DNA of 64,000 bases from Candidatus Segatella papionis (lineage in GTDB: Bacteria; Bacteroidota; Bacteroidia; Bacteroidales; Bacteroidaceae): NCBI GenBank assembly GCA_002297965.1, contig DBLF01000123.1, positions 3,493 to 67,492 on the forward strand. The letters run 5' to 3'. Position numbers and translations under genes: made by a program. Under the pieces are notes generated by a model. That model was given only the letters and a program-made list of their open reading frames with translations. It was not told where the DNA came from and did no database searches. Of the stretch, positions 27,361 to 34,712 are shown one piece after another; the stretch's first letter is position 1, and every line of letters starts with the position of its first letter.

Positions 27361-28038
27361 CTAGTCTATCCATATCTTGAATCCCTCGCCACGCAGTGTC
27401 TCCAAATGGATGGAAGGATCTTTCTCAAAATATCTTCTCAGGTTATACATCACATTGTTGAGGCTTTCGTCACTGCAATGTATTCCTTTCCATACCGTAT
27501 CTTTGAGTTCTTGGCGAGGGGTAATTTCTCCCTTGTTGAGCCACAAAAGCTTGAGAGTCGCAAACTCAGTATTGCCCAGTTGCTTCTCTTTCAGTCCTTG
27601 ATGGTAAAGCGTGCGGCTGTCAGTATCCAACGTATAGTCTCCTATGTTTATCATGCGAGAATTGCTGAAATCTTTGCGCTTGGCATAGCGGTTTACCCAT
27701 CCCAAAAACTCTCTGCTGTCGAATGGCTTCTCGATGTAAATCATGGCGCCATTGTCGGCAGCCTCAGTTTTGAGTTCTGGGTCATGTAATGAAGATACAC
27801 ACATGATAGGGATGTCTTCTGCGGCAAGTCGGATGTCGTTGATTCTTTCCAAACTGTTCTCTTCTCCTATCATCACATCGAGGATGATTAGGTTAGGAGA
27901 CAACTTCATGATAAGGCTTTCTACTCCAAACAGCGTGTTTTGAAAGTACACTTCATAGCCTGCTTTTTGAAGCAGCAAGACGGCAGTGTTGCCAAAATCC
28001 AGGTCGTCATCGACCAATAGTACTTTTATCTTTTCCAT
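27361..28038 (-). CDS. Response regulator, OmpR/PhoB family
   Basis: The 225-residue protein has a receiver domain (acidic pocket Asp10/Asp11, phospho-acceptor Asp54 in IILDVMI, Lys in YIEKPFD) and a C-terminal winged-helix DNA-binding domain (about 130-222, LRRYFEKDPSIHLETLRGEGFKI). It follows its histidine kinase by 29 bases. OmpR-type regulators bind direct repeats, and paired ACATCA/TGATGT repeats lie upstream of the divergent peptide-cluster promoter. I infer that this regulator controls that cluster. Confidence 0.93.
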   Translation of the reverse strand: MEKIKVLLVDDDLDFGNTAVLLLQKAGYEVYFQNTLFGVESLIMKLSPNLIILDVMIGEENSLERINDIRLAAEDIPIMCVSSLHDPELKTEAADNGAMIYIEKPFDSREFLGWVNRYAKRKDFSNSRMINIGDYTLDTDSRTLYHQGLKEKQLGNTEFATLKLLWLNKGEITPRQELKDTVWKGIHCSDESLNNVMYNLRRYFEKDPSIHLETLRGEGFKIWID

Positions 28039-28067
28039 ATTTTTTGTTTTATTTTTTTTTCCTTACA

Positions 28068-29453
28068 TTACGATTTGTAGCTTTTGTTGAGCGGCAAAGT
28101 GAACGTAAAAGTACTGCCTTTGCCTAGTTCGCTTTCCACCTTGATGGTTCCGCCATGTGCCTTGACTGCATATTTTACCATGGCAAGGCCTATGCCATAA
28201 CCGCTCTTATGATGTGTGGCAGGTATGCGATAGAACTGCTCGAATATCTTCTTTTGATATTTCTTGTCGATGCCTATGCCATGGTCGGATACACTGATAA
28301 TGGTGAAATGTTCATCCTGTTTGATGTTTACTTCAATGTTTGCCTCTTTGTCAGAGTATTTAACGGCATTTTCCATCAGATTGTGTATCACATTTTCTAT
28401 CAAATACTTATCGGCATACACTGGTGCATTATTTGCACGATGGTCGTGGATACCGATGGTGTGTGGCTTGCTAGCATAGTTGATGTCTATTTGTTCTTGC
28501 GCTAGTTGCGTTAGATTGATGATATCAACTTGCTCTTTGTTGATAACTAGCTTGCTATCACTAGCCTTAGATGTAATCAGTATCGTCTTGATAGTATTGG
28601 CAAGATGCTTAATTTGTCTTTCAGAAGAAGTTATCATCTTTTGCAAGTCAGCATCCTTGATGCAATCTTTGATGAATCCCAACTTTAGCAAAATGCTTGC
28701 CAATGGTGCTTTCAGGTCATGTACAGTTCCATGAAGACTAACCTCACGATTTCTCAGAAGGTCTTCCTTGTATCTGATAACCGTCATCTGGTATCCTATG
28801 CAAAAGACGATAATGAGGGCTAGCAGTATGGACGAGATTAGAGTCTCTACAGAATTTATGATGAAAGAAGATGGGGTAATATCAACCATAACTTGTACAA
28901 AACAAATAGGTTTGAGACCTATGGCAATAGGCTTGCTGGCTTGCCAACTCTCAATATCCTTTGTTTGTCCATAAGTCGTAATGACCTTTTTGTTCTCGTC
29001 TAAAATTAATAAGGTATATGAAAAATCCTCATTTAGATTTTTTTTGAATATTTGGGAGAGTTTCTTAAGATTGATAGGATTACCCTTGGCAGTAAGTATA
29101 TCTTTTGTCAATAATCCCATAGCTTCGGATTCGGTCTCAGTGATACCTTTGTCTCTTAAATCTTGAATATTGATTTCGTTAAAATCAATAATGTCTTTCT
29201 TTTTAGGCTTTGCTTCCTGAAAATCTTCTTCTGACATTACCTTGTAGTATACTCGTTGCTTCCCATCTTTATGTGAATGATTGTTCTTGTGTGCTCGGGT
29301 TGCATATTCTTCGTCAATAGAAACTTTTAGTTCAGAGTTTATCTTGTCGGTTTTATTATGGATATAGTCCTTGTATTGCAAAGACACATTGTATCCTTGT
29401 AACAAGGTAACAACAAAAAGAGCTAAAATTGTTATGCTATAATACTTTTTCAT
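28068..29453 (-). CDS. Sensor histidine kinase
   Basis: This 461-residue kinase has two membrane segments (about 5-25 and 203-225) flanking a ~180-residue periplasmic sensor region with a His/Lys-rich stretch (HKNNHSHKDGK, about 55-65). The HisKA domain has His245 in VHDLKAP. The ATPase domain has the N box NLMENAVKYS and G boxes SDHGIGID and GYGIGLAM. It is co-transcribed with the response regulator and divergent from the peptide cluster. The large periplasmic domain could sense the secreted peptides or envelope stress; the sequence does not say which. Confidence 0.93.
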   Translation of the reverse strand: MKKYYSITILALFVVTLLQGYNVSLQYKDYIHNKTDKINSELKVSIDEEYATRAHKNNHSHKDGKQRVYYKVMSEEDFQEAKPKKKDIIDFNEINIQDLRDKGITETESEAMGLLTKDILTAKGNPINLKKLSQIFKKNLNEDFSYTLLILDENKKVITTYGQTKDIESWQASKPIAIGLKPICFVQVMVDITPSSFIINSVETLISSILLALIIVFCIGYQMTVIRYKEDLLRNREVSLHGTVHDLKAPLASILLKLGFIKDCIKDADLQKMITSSERQIKHLANTIKTILITSKASDSKLVINKEQVDIINLTQLAQEQIDINYASKPHTIGIHDHRANNAPVYADKYLIENVIHNLMENAVKYSDKEANIEVNIKQDEHFTIISVSDHGIGIDKKYQKKIFEQFYRIPATHHKSGYGIGLAMVKYAVKAHGGTIKVESELGKGSTFTFTLPLNKSYKS

Positions 29454-29524
29454 ACTTAGTATTTTAATATTTAACTTTAAAAATGCAAAAATACAAATAA
29501 TTTTTCAAAGAAGTGCATTTTCTT

Positions 29525-29579
29525 ACATCATTTTTACATCATAATCTGGGGGGGGTAAAAATGATGTGAGATTTGATGT
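29525..29579. promoter_or_regulatory. Candidate response-regulator site upstream of the peptide cluster
   Basis: ACATCA occurs at 29525-29530 and 29536-29541 (period 11). Its complement TGATGT occurs at 29562-29567 and 29574-29579 (period 12). The downstream pair ends 6 bases before the -33 box, the usual place for an activating OmpR-family dimer. A run of eight G separates the two pairs. Confidence 0.6.
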
Positions 29580-29585
29580 GAAAAG

Positions 29586-29618
29586 TTTGGCGGTTTGAAC
29601 AAAATGAGATAATTTTGC
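29586..29618 (+). promoter_or_regulatory. Promoter of the peptide/GLPGLI cluster
   Basis: TTTG (29586-29589) and TAATTTTGC (29610-29618) are 20 bases apart. The -33 context matches the susC promoter at 8104. The first peptide gene starts 34 bases downstream. Confidence 0.8.
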
Positions 29619-29651
29619 AGCCAGAAAATTAATCAAACTAAGGTATAAGGT

Positions 29652-29783
29652 ATGTATAAATTAAAAAAGCAAGAACAAAGTCAAATTCTAGGTGGCGGCT
29701 ATTGGTGGCGTGCTCCTGATGGAAAATGGTTTTACATCGATGGTGACGAAGAACCTGATGGTAATGACATCATTTGGGGATAG
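29652..29783 (+). CDS. Trp-rich double-glycine leader peptide (43 aa)
   Basis: This short gene has an ATG soon after a strong promoter. The 15-residue leader MYKLKKQEQSQILGG has Glu at -8, Ile at -4 and Gly-Gly at -2/-1, the pattern recognised by C39 peptidase exporters, one of which is encoded at 37441. The predicted mature peptide is 28 residues, with five aromatic residues in its first half (GYWWRAPDGKWFYIDG), a very acidic second half and an IIWG end. It has no Cys, unlike the three peptides downstream. It could be a bacteriocin, or a pheromone for the adjacent two-component system. No modifying enzyme is encoded nearby. Confidence 0.7.
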   Translation: MYKLKKQEQSQILGGGYWWRAPDGKWFYIDGDEEPDGNDIIWG

Positions 29784-29915
29784 TCATTGAAGTAAGAAAA
29801 ATAATAAAGTCGACGATATTATTTGCAGACCTCACTGTTCAAAGGCGTACCTTCAGAGAAGCACGTAGTCTTCCAAGATAGTTAACATGGTATAAAACTC
29901 TAAAATGTAAAAGTT

Positions 29916-30074
29916 ATGGAGAAAATGAATTTGTTTGAGATGCAAGCCATTGCAGGTGGAATCTCAGCTAAAGAGTATTGCGCAGAGTTAGACGCAATTA
30001 TTGCAGACAATTGGGGCAATTTTACTGAAAGTGAAAAGAAAGCGGCTGCTAAATCATTTGCACAGAATTGCTAA
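29916..30074 (+). CDS. Double-glycine leader peptide A (52 aa, two Cys)
   Basis: The leader MEKMNLFEMQAIAGG is identical in all three Cys-containing peptides of the cluster and fits the C39 pattern (Glu -8, Met -7, Ile -4, GG). The predicted 37-residue core starts ISAKEYC and ends AQNC, with Cys22 and Cys52 of the precursor placed to form one disulfide. The rest looks helical and mildly amphipathic (ESEKKAAAKSF). A stem-loop follows (30089-30126) and then the paired GLPGLI gene. The identity of leaders with diverged cores argues for a real, diversifying peptide family rather than chance ORFs. Confidence 0.8.
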   Translation: MEKMNLFEMQAIAGGISAKEYCAELDAIIADNWGNFTESEKKAAAKSFAQNC

Positions 30075-30088
30075 GTAGAAATCTATGT

Positions 30089-30126
30089 AACAGTCTCAAT
30101 ATCTTTTAGCGGGTATTGAGGCTGTT
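30089..30126 (+). terminator. Stem-loop after peptide A gene
   Basis: AACAGTCTCAATA pairs with TATTGAGGCTGTT (one G:T). It lies between the peptide and GLPGLI genes. With no clear T-run right after it, it more likely attenuates or stabilises the peptide message than fully terminates it. Confidence 0.65.
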
Positions 30127-30146
30127 CATTCTAAAAATTAGGTGTT

Positions 30147-30971
30147 ATGAGGATTTTAATAAGTATGTCGGTATTATTCTTTTATGGGCTTTGTTTGCAA
30201 GCTAAGAATGAGGTTATAGATTATGGGCAATTTTTGTGCTCTTATTATTATTGTTATTCGAAAGATACAATAAAGAATGATAGGAAAGAAGAAGATTTGC
30301 TCTTTCTTACTATTGGGAAGAATGTCTCAAAATGCTACAGCTATTATACGTATCAGTCGGATTCTTTAAAATCTACTGTGGATGGCAAAGCAAAATTTCG
30401 TGCATTGTTTAAAGAAGCGATTAGGCGAGAAGGATATATGACTAGTTCTTTTCCACATAAGCGAATGACCGCATGTATTTATAAAAATTATCCTCATGAT
30501 AATATGATGACAGTGACAGATTATCTTATGTCTCAATATTATGTATATGATGATAGCTTGGGTAATCAGAATTGGGTTATAGACGGAGATAGTCTTAAAA
30601 ATATTTTAGGCTATAACTGTCAGAAGGCAACTTGTAAATTCCGTGGCCGTTTTTGGACTGCATGGTTTGCTTTGGATGTTCCAATTAGTGATGGTCCTTG
30701 GAAGTTTAGTGGTCTTCCTGGGTTGATAATGGAAGTATATGATAAAGGGAAACAGCAATATTTTTGTATAAAGGGATTGCAGAAAGTAGCTGACTCCCCT
30801 ATTGTATTTGATGTTTTTAATCGAAAACGGATAAAAATAGAAAGAAAAGATTTTCTAAAATCTAAATATAATTACTTTCGTAATTCAAATAGCATAAATG
30901 AGGCGATGACAGGAATATCACTGGATTCGTCAGATTCTCAGCGTAATTATGACTTGATAGAAAGAGAATAG
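30147..30971 (+). CDS. GLPGLI family secreted protein A
   Basis: This 274-residue protein has a signal peptide (about 1-19, cut near LQAK) and the family signature GPWKFSGLPGLIMEVY. Before it comes a conserved block LGYNCQKATCKFRGRFWTAWFA with two Cys four residues apart. The N-terminal part carries SKCYSYYTYQSDS, shared with the two other GLPGLI proteins of this cluster but not with those at 43-49 kb. GLPGLI proteins (TIGR01200) have no established function. It is paired with peptide A, so a periplasmic partner or immunity role is the leading hypothesis. Confidence 0.9.
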   Translation: MRILISMSVLFFYGLCLQAKNEVIDYGQFLCSYYYCYSKDTIKNDRKEEDLLFLTIGKNVSKCYSYYTYQSDSLKSTVDGKAKFRALFKEAIRREGYMTSSFPHKRMTACIYKNYPHDNMMTVTDYLMSQYYVYDDSLGNQNWVIDGDSLKNILGYNCQKATCKFRGRFWTAWFALDVPISDGPWKFSGLPGLIMEVYDKGKQQYFCIKGLQKVADSPIVFDVFNRKRIKIERKDFLKSKYNYFRNSNSINEAMTGISLDSSDSQRNYDLIERE

Positions 30972-31009
30972 AATCAGATAGAATATTAATTTTAAACAAG
31001 AAAAAAGTT

Positions 31010-31165
31010 ATGGAGAAAATGAATTTGTTTGAGATGCAGGCTATTGCTGGTGGCATCTCACAGAAAGAGTATTGTAAGCAGTTAGGTACAATTATGGCTA
31101 ATTGTGATTTGGATGATGGTGCAAAAGAAGGTGCCAAGTATGCATGGAATAAGTATTGTGCATAA
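31010..31165 (+). CDS. Double-glycine leader peptide B (51 aa, three Cys)
   Basis: It has the same 15-residue leader as peptide A at the protein level. The predicted core of 36 residues starts ISQKEYC, with Cys22, Cys32 and Cys50 of the precursor and an acidic turn (DLDDGAKE) in the middle. The odd number of Cys allows one intramolecular disulfide plus one free or intermolecular Cys. The upstream AAGTTATGGAGAAAATGAAT context repeats that of peptide A, pointing to tandem duplication. Its 3' end overlaps the presumed start of the next GLPGLI gene. Confidence 0.8.
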   Translation: MEKMNLFEMQAIAGGISQKEYCKQLGTIMANCDLDDGAKEGAKYAWNKYCA

Positions 31166-32006
31166 GTTGTTATGCCGCCAAATATTATATTTGGCGGCGT
31201 TAACAATTGTCGCCATTGCTGGGATTGGGCATTGTTATGCCCAAAAGGAAATAGATGAGGCTTATCTGAAATGTCAATATGACTATACTTATGTAGAGGA
31301 TTCTTTGTCTGGGAGAACTGCTAAGGATTGGCTTGTGCTCCTGATAGGCAAGAATGTGTCCAAATGCTATAGTTATTATAGTATGCAGGTTGATTCGATA
31401 TTTGCTTCTCCTAACAGAGATAGAATACTTCATCAGCAAATTAATGCGGCAATAAATAGTAAAACGGAATGGCCTCATAAAAGGATGAAAGCTTATGTGT
31501 ACAAAAACTATCCAAAGGGAAAGATGACGGTAACTGATGGTTTACTGTTGCAAGATTATATTTATGAAGATTCTTTATTTGCTCAAAATTGGGTAATGCA
31601 AGATTCTTCTAAATTTATCTTGGGTCATGAGTGCCAAAAAGCAGTCTGTCATTATCGAGGTCATTGTTGGACGGCATGGTTTGCTATGGATATTCCGATA
31701 ACTGATGGACCTTGGAAATTATGTGGATTGCCTGGACTGATAATGGAGGCTACTTCGGAAGATAATGGCCATGCTTTTAAACTACTTGGTATGGAAAGTG
31801 TGTCAAAAGAGCCGATTGTCCTTAGTAAGACTTACGTTGGAAACAACAAGTTTGAGAAGACGACATATAAAAGTTTTTTGAAGAAACAATATGAATTTCT
31901 TTTTGGAGATTTCCAGGCACAAACGCAACTACAGGGTATAGAGATTCCAAAGATAGAAAAAGTTGGGGCTAAATCATGGAAATATAAATCATTAGAATGT
32001 TTGTAA
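31140..32006 (+). CDS. GLPGLI family secreted protein B
   Basis: It has a signal peptide (cut near HCYAQ), the SKCYSYYSMQVDS block, LGHECQKAVCHYRGHCWTAWFA and GPWKLCGLPGLIMEA. It is about 289 residues from the ATG at 31140, which overlaps the peptide B gene by 26 bases in another frame. Starts at TTG 31167 or 31191 would also leave usable signal peptides, so the start is uncertain. A perfect 12-bp palindrome (31174-31198) falls in its first codons, where the other two pairs have their intergenic stem-loops. It has an extra Cys in HCW and LCG relative to protein A. Role as proposed for protein A. Confidence 0.87.
   Translation: MHGISIVHKLLCRQILYLAALTIVAIAGIGHCYAQKEIDEAYLKCQYDYTYVEDSLSGRTAKDWLVLLIGKNVSKCYSYYSMQVDSIFASPNRDRILHQQINAAINSKTEWPHKRMKAYVYKNYPKGKMTVTDGLLLQDYIYEDSLFAQNWVMQDSSKFILGHECQKAVCHYRGHCWTAWFAMDIPITDGPWKLCGLPGLIMEATSEDNGHAFKLLGMESVSKEPIVLSKTYVGNNKFEKTTYKSFLKKQYEFLFGDFQAQTQLQGIEIPKIEKVGAKSWKYKSLECL
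31174..31198 (+). terminator. Stem-loop after peptide B gene
   Basis: GCCGCCAAATAT is followed by its exact complement ATATTTGGCGGC. It begins 9 bases after the peptide B stop and lies inside the likely 5' codons of the GLPGLI gene, so folding could hold down translation of that gene. Confidence 0.6.
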
Positions 32007-32052
32007 AATAAAATTAGAAAAATAGTATTATTTAATTTTAAATATAAAAGTC

Positions 32053-32208
32053 ATGGAGAAAATGAATTTGTTTGAGATGCAGGCTATTGCTGGTGGCATC
32101 TCACGTGCAGAGTATTGCGCTCAGCTCAAGAAGATGATGCGCGAGTGTGAAATGGATGATAAGAACTTTGATAATGCCGTTGAGGCTTATCATAGAAATT
32201 GCATGTAA
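32053..32208 (+). CDS. Double-glycine leader peptide C (51 aa, three Cys)
   Basis: The leader is identical to A and B. The core starts ISRAEYC and carries Cys22, Cys32 and Cys50 of the precursor, in the same positions as peptide B, with Lys/Arg/Met-rich helical segments (QLKKMMREC) and an acidic turn (EMDDKNF). Conservation of Cys spacing and of the ISxxEYC start across three otherwise diverged cores indicates selection on mature peptide structure. A perfect stem-loop follows, then the third GLPGLI gene. Confidence 0.8.
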   Translation: MEKMNLFEMQAIAGGISRAEYCAQLKKMMRECEMDDKNFDNAVEAYHRNCM

Positions 32209-32216
32209 TGTCAAAT

Positions 32217-32254
32217 GTTGCAGCCTGTGCTTTATTGGAAGTGTAGGCTGCAAC
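32217..32254 (+). terminator. Stem-loop after peptide C gene
   Basis: GTTGCAGCCT pairs perfectly with AGGCTGCAAC around an 18-base loop, between the peptide C and GLPGLI C genes. It is the third peptide gene in a row followed by such a structure. Confidence 0.65.
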
Positions 32255-32269
32255 CTGTATTGAGAAATC

Positions 32270-33112
32270 ATGAAAAGAAAGTGTTTCGCATTTCTATTTT
32301 TGACTTTCGGGCTTGTTGGTTTTGCACAAAATAAGAAGATAGATGCTGCTAATTTGTTGTGTAGCTATGCATATGAATATCTCACGGATACGCTGCCTGG
32401 AGAACAACAGCGTAAGGAAGACTTGCTTTATCTGCAAATCGGAGCTGAATGCTCTAAATGTTATAGTTATTATACTTATCAGTGTGACTCTTTGATGGCT
32501 GCTCCTAATGGTGATAAACAATGGGATAGCTTTTTGACAGAAGCTATTGGGAAAGGATTGAAAGGAAAGCAATTGCACAATGCCATACCACACCGCAGAA
32601 TGACTGCAACCATCTACAAGAATTATCCGCAGGGAAAGGTAACTGTTACCGATTTTTTGTTAGGGCAATATTATCTTTATGATGATTCTTTAAACTCACA
32701 GGAGTGGAATATAGAAAGTGATAGCATGAAGATTGTTCTTGGTTATGAATGTCAAAAGGCAGCTTGCTACTTCCGAGGAAGGCAATGGACTGCTTGGTTT
32801 GCCTTGGATATTCCTACAAGTGATGGCCCATGGAAATTTTGTGGTCTCCCTGGGTTAATCATGGAAGTATATGATTTGGGAAAGCAATACTATTTTTGTA
32901 TCAATGGAATGCAACAAGTTAGGGCGACACCAATTACTTTTGGCGTACTTGACAAGAAATTTAAACATTTCCAGCATACAAGTAGGAAAGTTTTCTTATT
33001 GTCTAAAAACAAGTATTTGAAAAATCAAAATAGTATAGATGAGGCTTCTACAGGAATATCTTTGGGTATCGCAGATGAAGCCTTGAAGTATGACTTAATA
33101 GAAAGAGAATAA
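32270..33112 (+). CDS. GLPGLI family secreted protein C
   Basis: This 280-residue protein has a signal peptide (cut near GFAQ), the SKCYSYYTYQCDS block, LGYECQKAACYFRGRQWTAWFA and GPWKFCGLPGLIMEVY. It is close to protein A, including the shared C-terminal pattern 'EA.TGISL…YDLIERE'. The VKOR-DsbA gene starts 10 bases after its stop, showing that the peptide/GLPGLI units and the secretion genes are one operon. The conserved CQKA.C Cys pair could be a substrate of the same disulfide machinery. Confidence 0.9.
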   Translation: MKRKCFAFLFLTFGLVGFAQNKKIDAANLLCSYAYEYLTDTLPGEQQRKEDLLYLQIGAECSKCYSYYTYQCDSLMAAPNGDKQWDSFLTEAIGKGLKGKQLHNAIPHRRMTATIYKNYPQGKVTVTDFLLGQYYLYDDSLNSQEWNIESDSMKIVLGYECQKAACYFRGRQWTAWFALDIPTSDGPWKFCGLPGLIMEVYDLGKQYYFCINGMQQVRATPITFGVLDKKFKHFQHTSRKVFLLSKNKYLKNQNSIDEASTGISLGIADEALKYDLIERE

Positions 33113-33122
33113 GTATAGTATA

Positions 33123-34712
33123 ATGAGAAAAACGGATTTAACCTATTTGGTGGAAATACTTTCTAAACATCTGAATGCAGCTTCTGTACATTTTAGTGTG
33201 GAGGAGTTGCAATTATGTTTGTTGTCTTGTCCAACGAATATTTCAGCACTGTCGATAGTTCAGGCTTATACTTGTTTGGGGGCTAAGGCTACTGTGTTTA
33301 GAGCTGATAATGATTCTACTTTAAAATGGGGTAAGCCATTCTTGGGACAATTGAACCGAGATGGTAAAGAATCGTTTGTCTTTGTGAAAGAAATAACAGA
33401 GACTTATGCCGTTTATTATGAGGGAAGGCTTAAAAGAGTAGTTTCTGCAAGTGATTTTAAGCAAGAATGGACCGGGATTGTTATCGCTTTAGAGAGTATC
33501 AAAGGAAAAAAGCAAGAGACAAAGTGTTTCAAGGCTTTTCTATATTTTTCTCTATTACTTAGTATAGTAGTTTTGGTTTTAATCAATCTGCATTTGCCAG
33601 CGTTGGCAAGTGTCAATTGTGTATTAGATTTGATGGGAGGCATTCTTTGTTTAGGGGTAATGCTACAATCCTCTTCGCCTTATTATAATATTTTTGAACA
33701 TTTTTGTATAGCCAATTCAAGGTTTGACTGTCAGAAGTTGGACTTAGAACGCTGGGGTGTGCTATTTCGTAAGGTTAATTTGGGACGAATGGGGTTTGTT
33801 TATTTCATTTCTTGTACTTTGGCTACAGTGCTGGCTGTTAGTAGTCCTAATCCTTCAGTAATCTATGATTGGTTGTCTATGACCTCGATAGTACTGTTGC
33901 TGTTAGCTATCGTGTCTATATTTTATCAACTGTTTGCTAGACGGTTTTGTCTCTTATGCTTGGCGATAATGGGTGTTATTGTTGTAAATGGAGCATTGGC
34001 ATTTCCTGTTAGTGGTATTCCTTCATATGTCCCGTTAGATGAAGGATTGTTTTTTCTGATGGTTGTCTTGGTTAGTAGTGGTCTCCTTTATATGTGCGAA
34101 TATTATGCTAATATTAAGCAACAAACTTTCTCTACAAGAATAAACGAATTGCGAATAAAACGAATGCAGAGTGTTTTAGGACATTTTTTTATGACAAAAT
34201 CGATGCTTCCGTCAAATGAATACTCAATAACGCTTGGCAACTCCAAAGCACCGTTGACTATTACAACTTATTTGAGTCCATGGTGTAAGACCTGTATGAA
34301 GGTAGCCTTTGAAATGATAGAGTTGCTTTATAAATATCCTGATTATATTAATTGGCAAATCTACTTTGATGGGGTGAAAGCCACATCTGTTAATGAAGTA
34401 AATTTGCCTCAGCTCTATCTGTATCGGTATTTGGCTAGTGGTGAAGATACGAATAGAAAACTTGCAGTTTTAAAATATTGGTATAAGAAGAAATCAATAA
34501 AAGGCTTACAGGCAAAGATTGAAGTGTCGTCAACGGATATAGAGGCAATTTTGGAAATATTTAACAAGCAATTAGAAGCTATGGCAAATGAAAAGCAGGT
34601 ACCTATGGTCTGGATAAACAATAGAAGTTTTCCTTCTTGTTATTCTCTAACAGATTTGCCTTATGTGTTACTAGATTTATGTATGATTTATTCCCTAGAA
34701 GAAAAAGTATGA
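33123..34712 (+). CDS. VKOR-DsbA fusion with C39-like N-terminus
   Basis: This 529-residue protein has three parts. Residues ~1-125 resemble a degenerate C39 peptidase-like domain (FLGQLNR…FVFVKEI…WTGIVIAL) with no QxDCG active-site motif. Residues ~135-330 are a four- to five-helix vitamin K epoxide reductase domain with the CLLC redox pair at 276-279 and further Cys195/Cys203. Residues ~365-525 are a DsbA/thioredoxin-like domain with CKTC at 388-391 and a cis-Pro-type VPMVW. VKOR-thioredoxin fusions form disulfides in exported proteins. In this operon the obvious clients are the Cys-containing peptides, held perhaps by the C39-like domain. Its stop overlaps the next start (ATGA). Confidence 0.88.
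   Translation: MRKTDLTYLVEILSKHLNAASVHFSVEELQLCLLSCPTNISALSIVQAYTCLGAKATVFRADNDSTLKWGKPFLGQLNRDGKESFVFVKEITETYAVYYEGRLKRVVSASDFKQEWTGIVIALESIKGKKQETKCFKAFLYFSLLLSIVVLVLINLHLPALASVNCVLDLMGGILCLGVMLQSSSPYYNIFEHFCIANSRFDCQKLDLERWGVLFRKVNLGRMGFVYFISCTLATVLAVSSPNPSVIYDWLSMTSIVLLLLAIVSIFYQLFARRFCLLCLAIMGVIVVNGALAFPVSGIPSYVPLDEGLFFLMVVLVSSGLLYMCEYYANIKQQTFSTRINELRIKRMQSVLGHFFMTKSMLPSNEYSITLGNSKAPLTITTYLSPWCKTCMKVAFEMIELLYKYPDYINWQIYFDGVKATSVNEVNLPQLYLYRYLASGEDTNRKLAVLKYWYKKKSIKGLQAKIEVSSTDIEAILEIFNKQLEAMANEKQVPMVWINNRSFPSCYSLTDLPYVLLDLCMIYSLEEKV

Noticed and set aside
27343..27376. Terminator between the ABC ATPase and response regulator genes
   Set aside because: An inverted repeat AAGATATGGATA/TATCCATATCTT exists but overlaps the end of the response regulator and lacks a T-run.
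29784..29915. A fifth peptide gene or hairpin between the first peptide and peptide A
   Set aside because: No open frame with a GG leader and no convincing stem were found; a TATTATTTGC stretch near 29817 does not fit the promoter spacing.
29652..32208. Lanthipeptide or radical-SAM peptide cluster
   Set aside because: No lanthionine synthetase, radical-SAM, YcaO or other modifying enzyme is encoded; only disulfide chemistry is supported.
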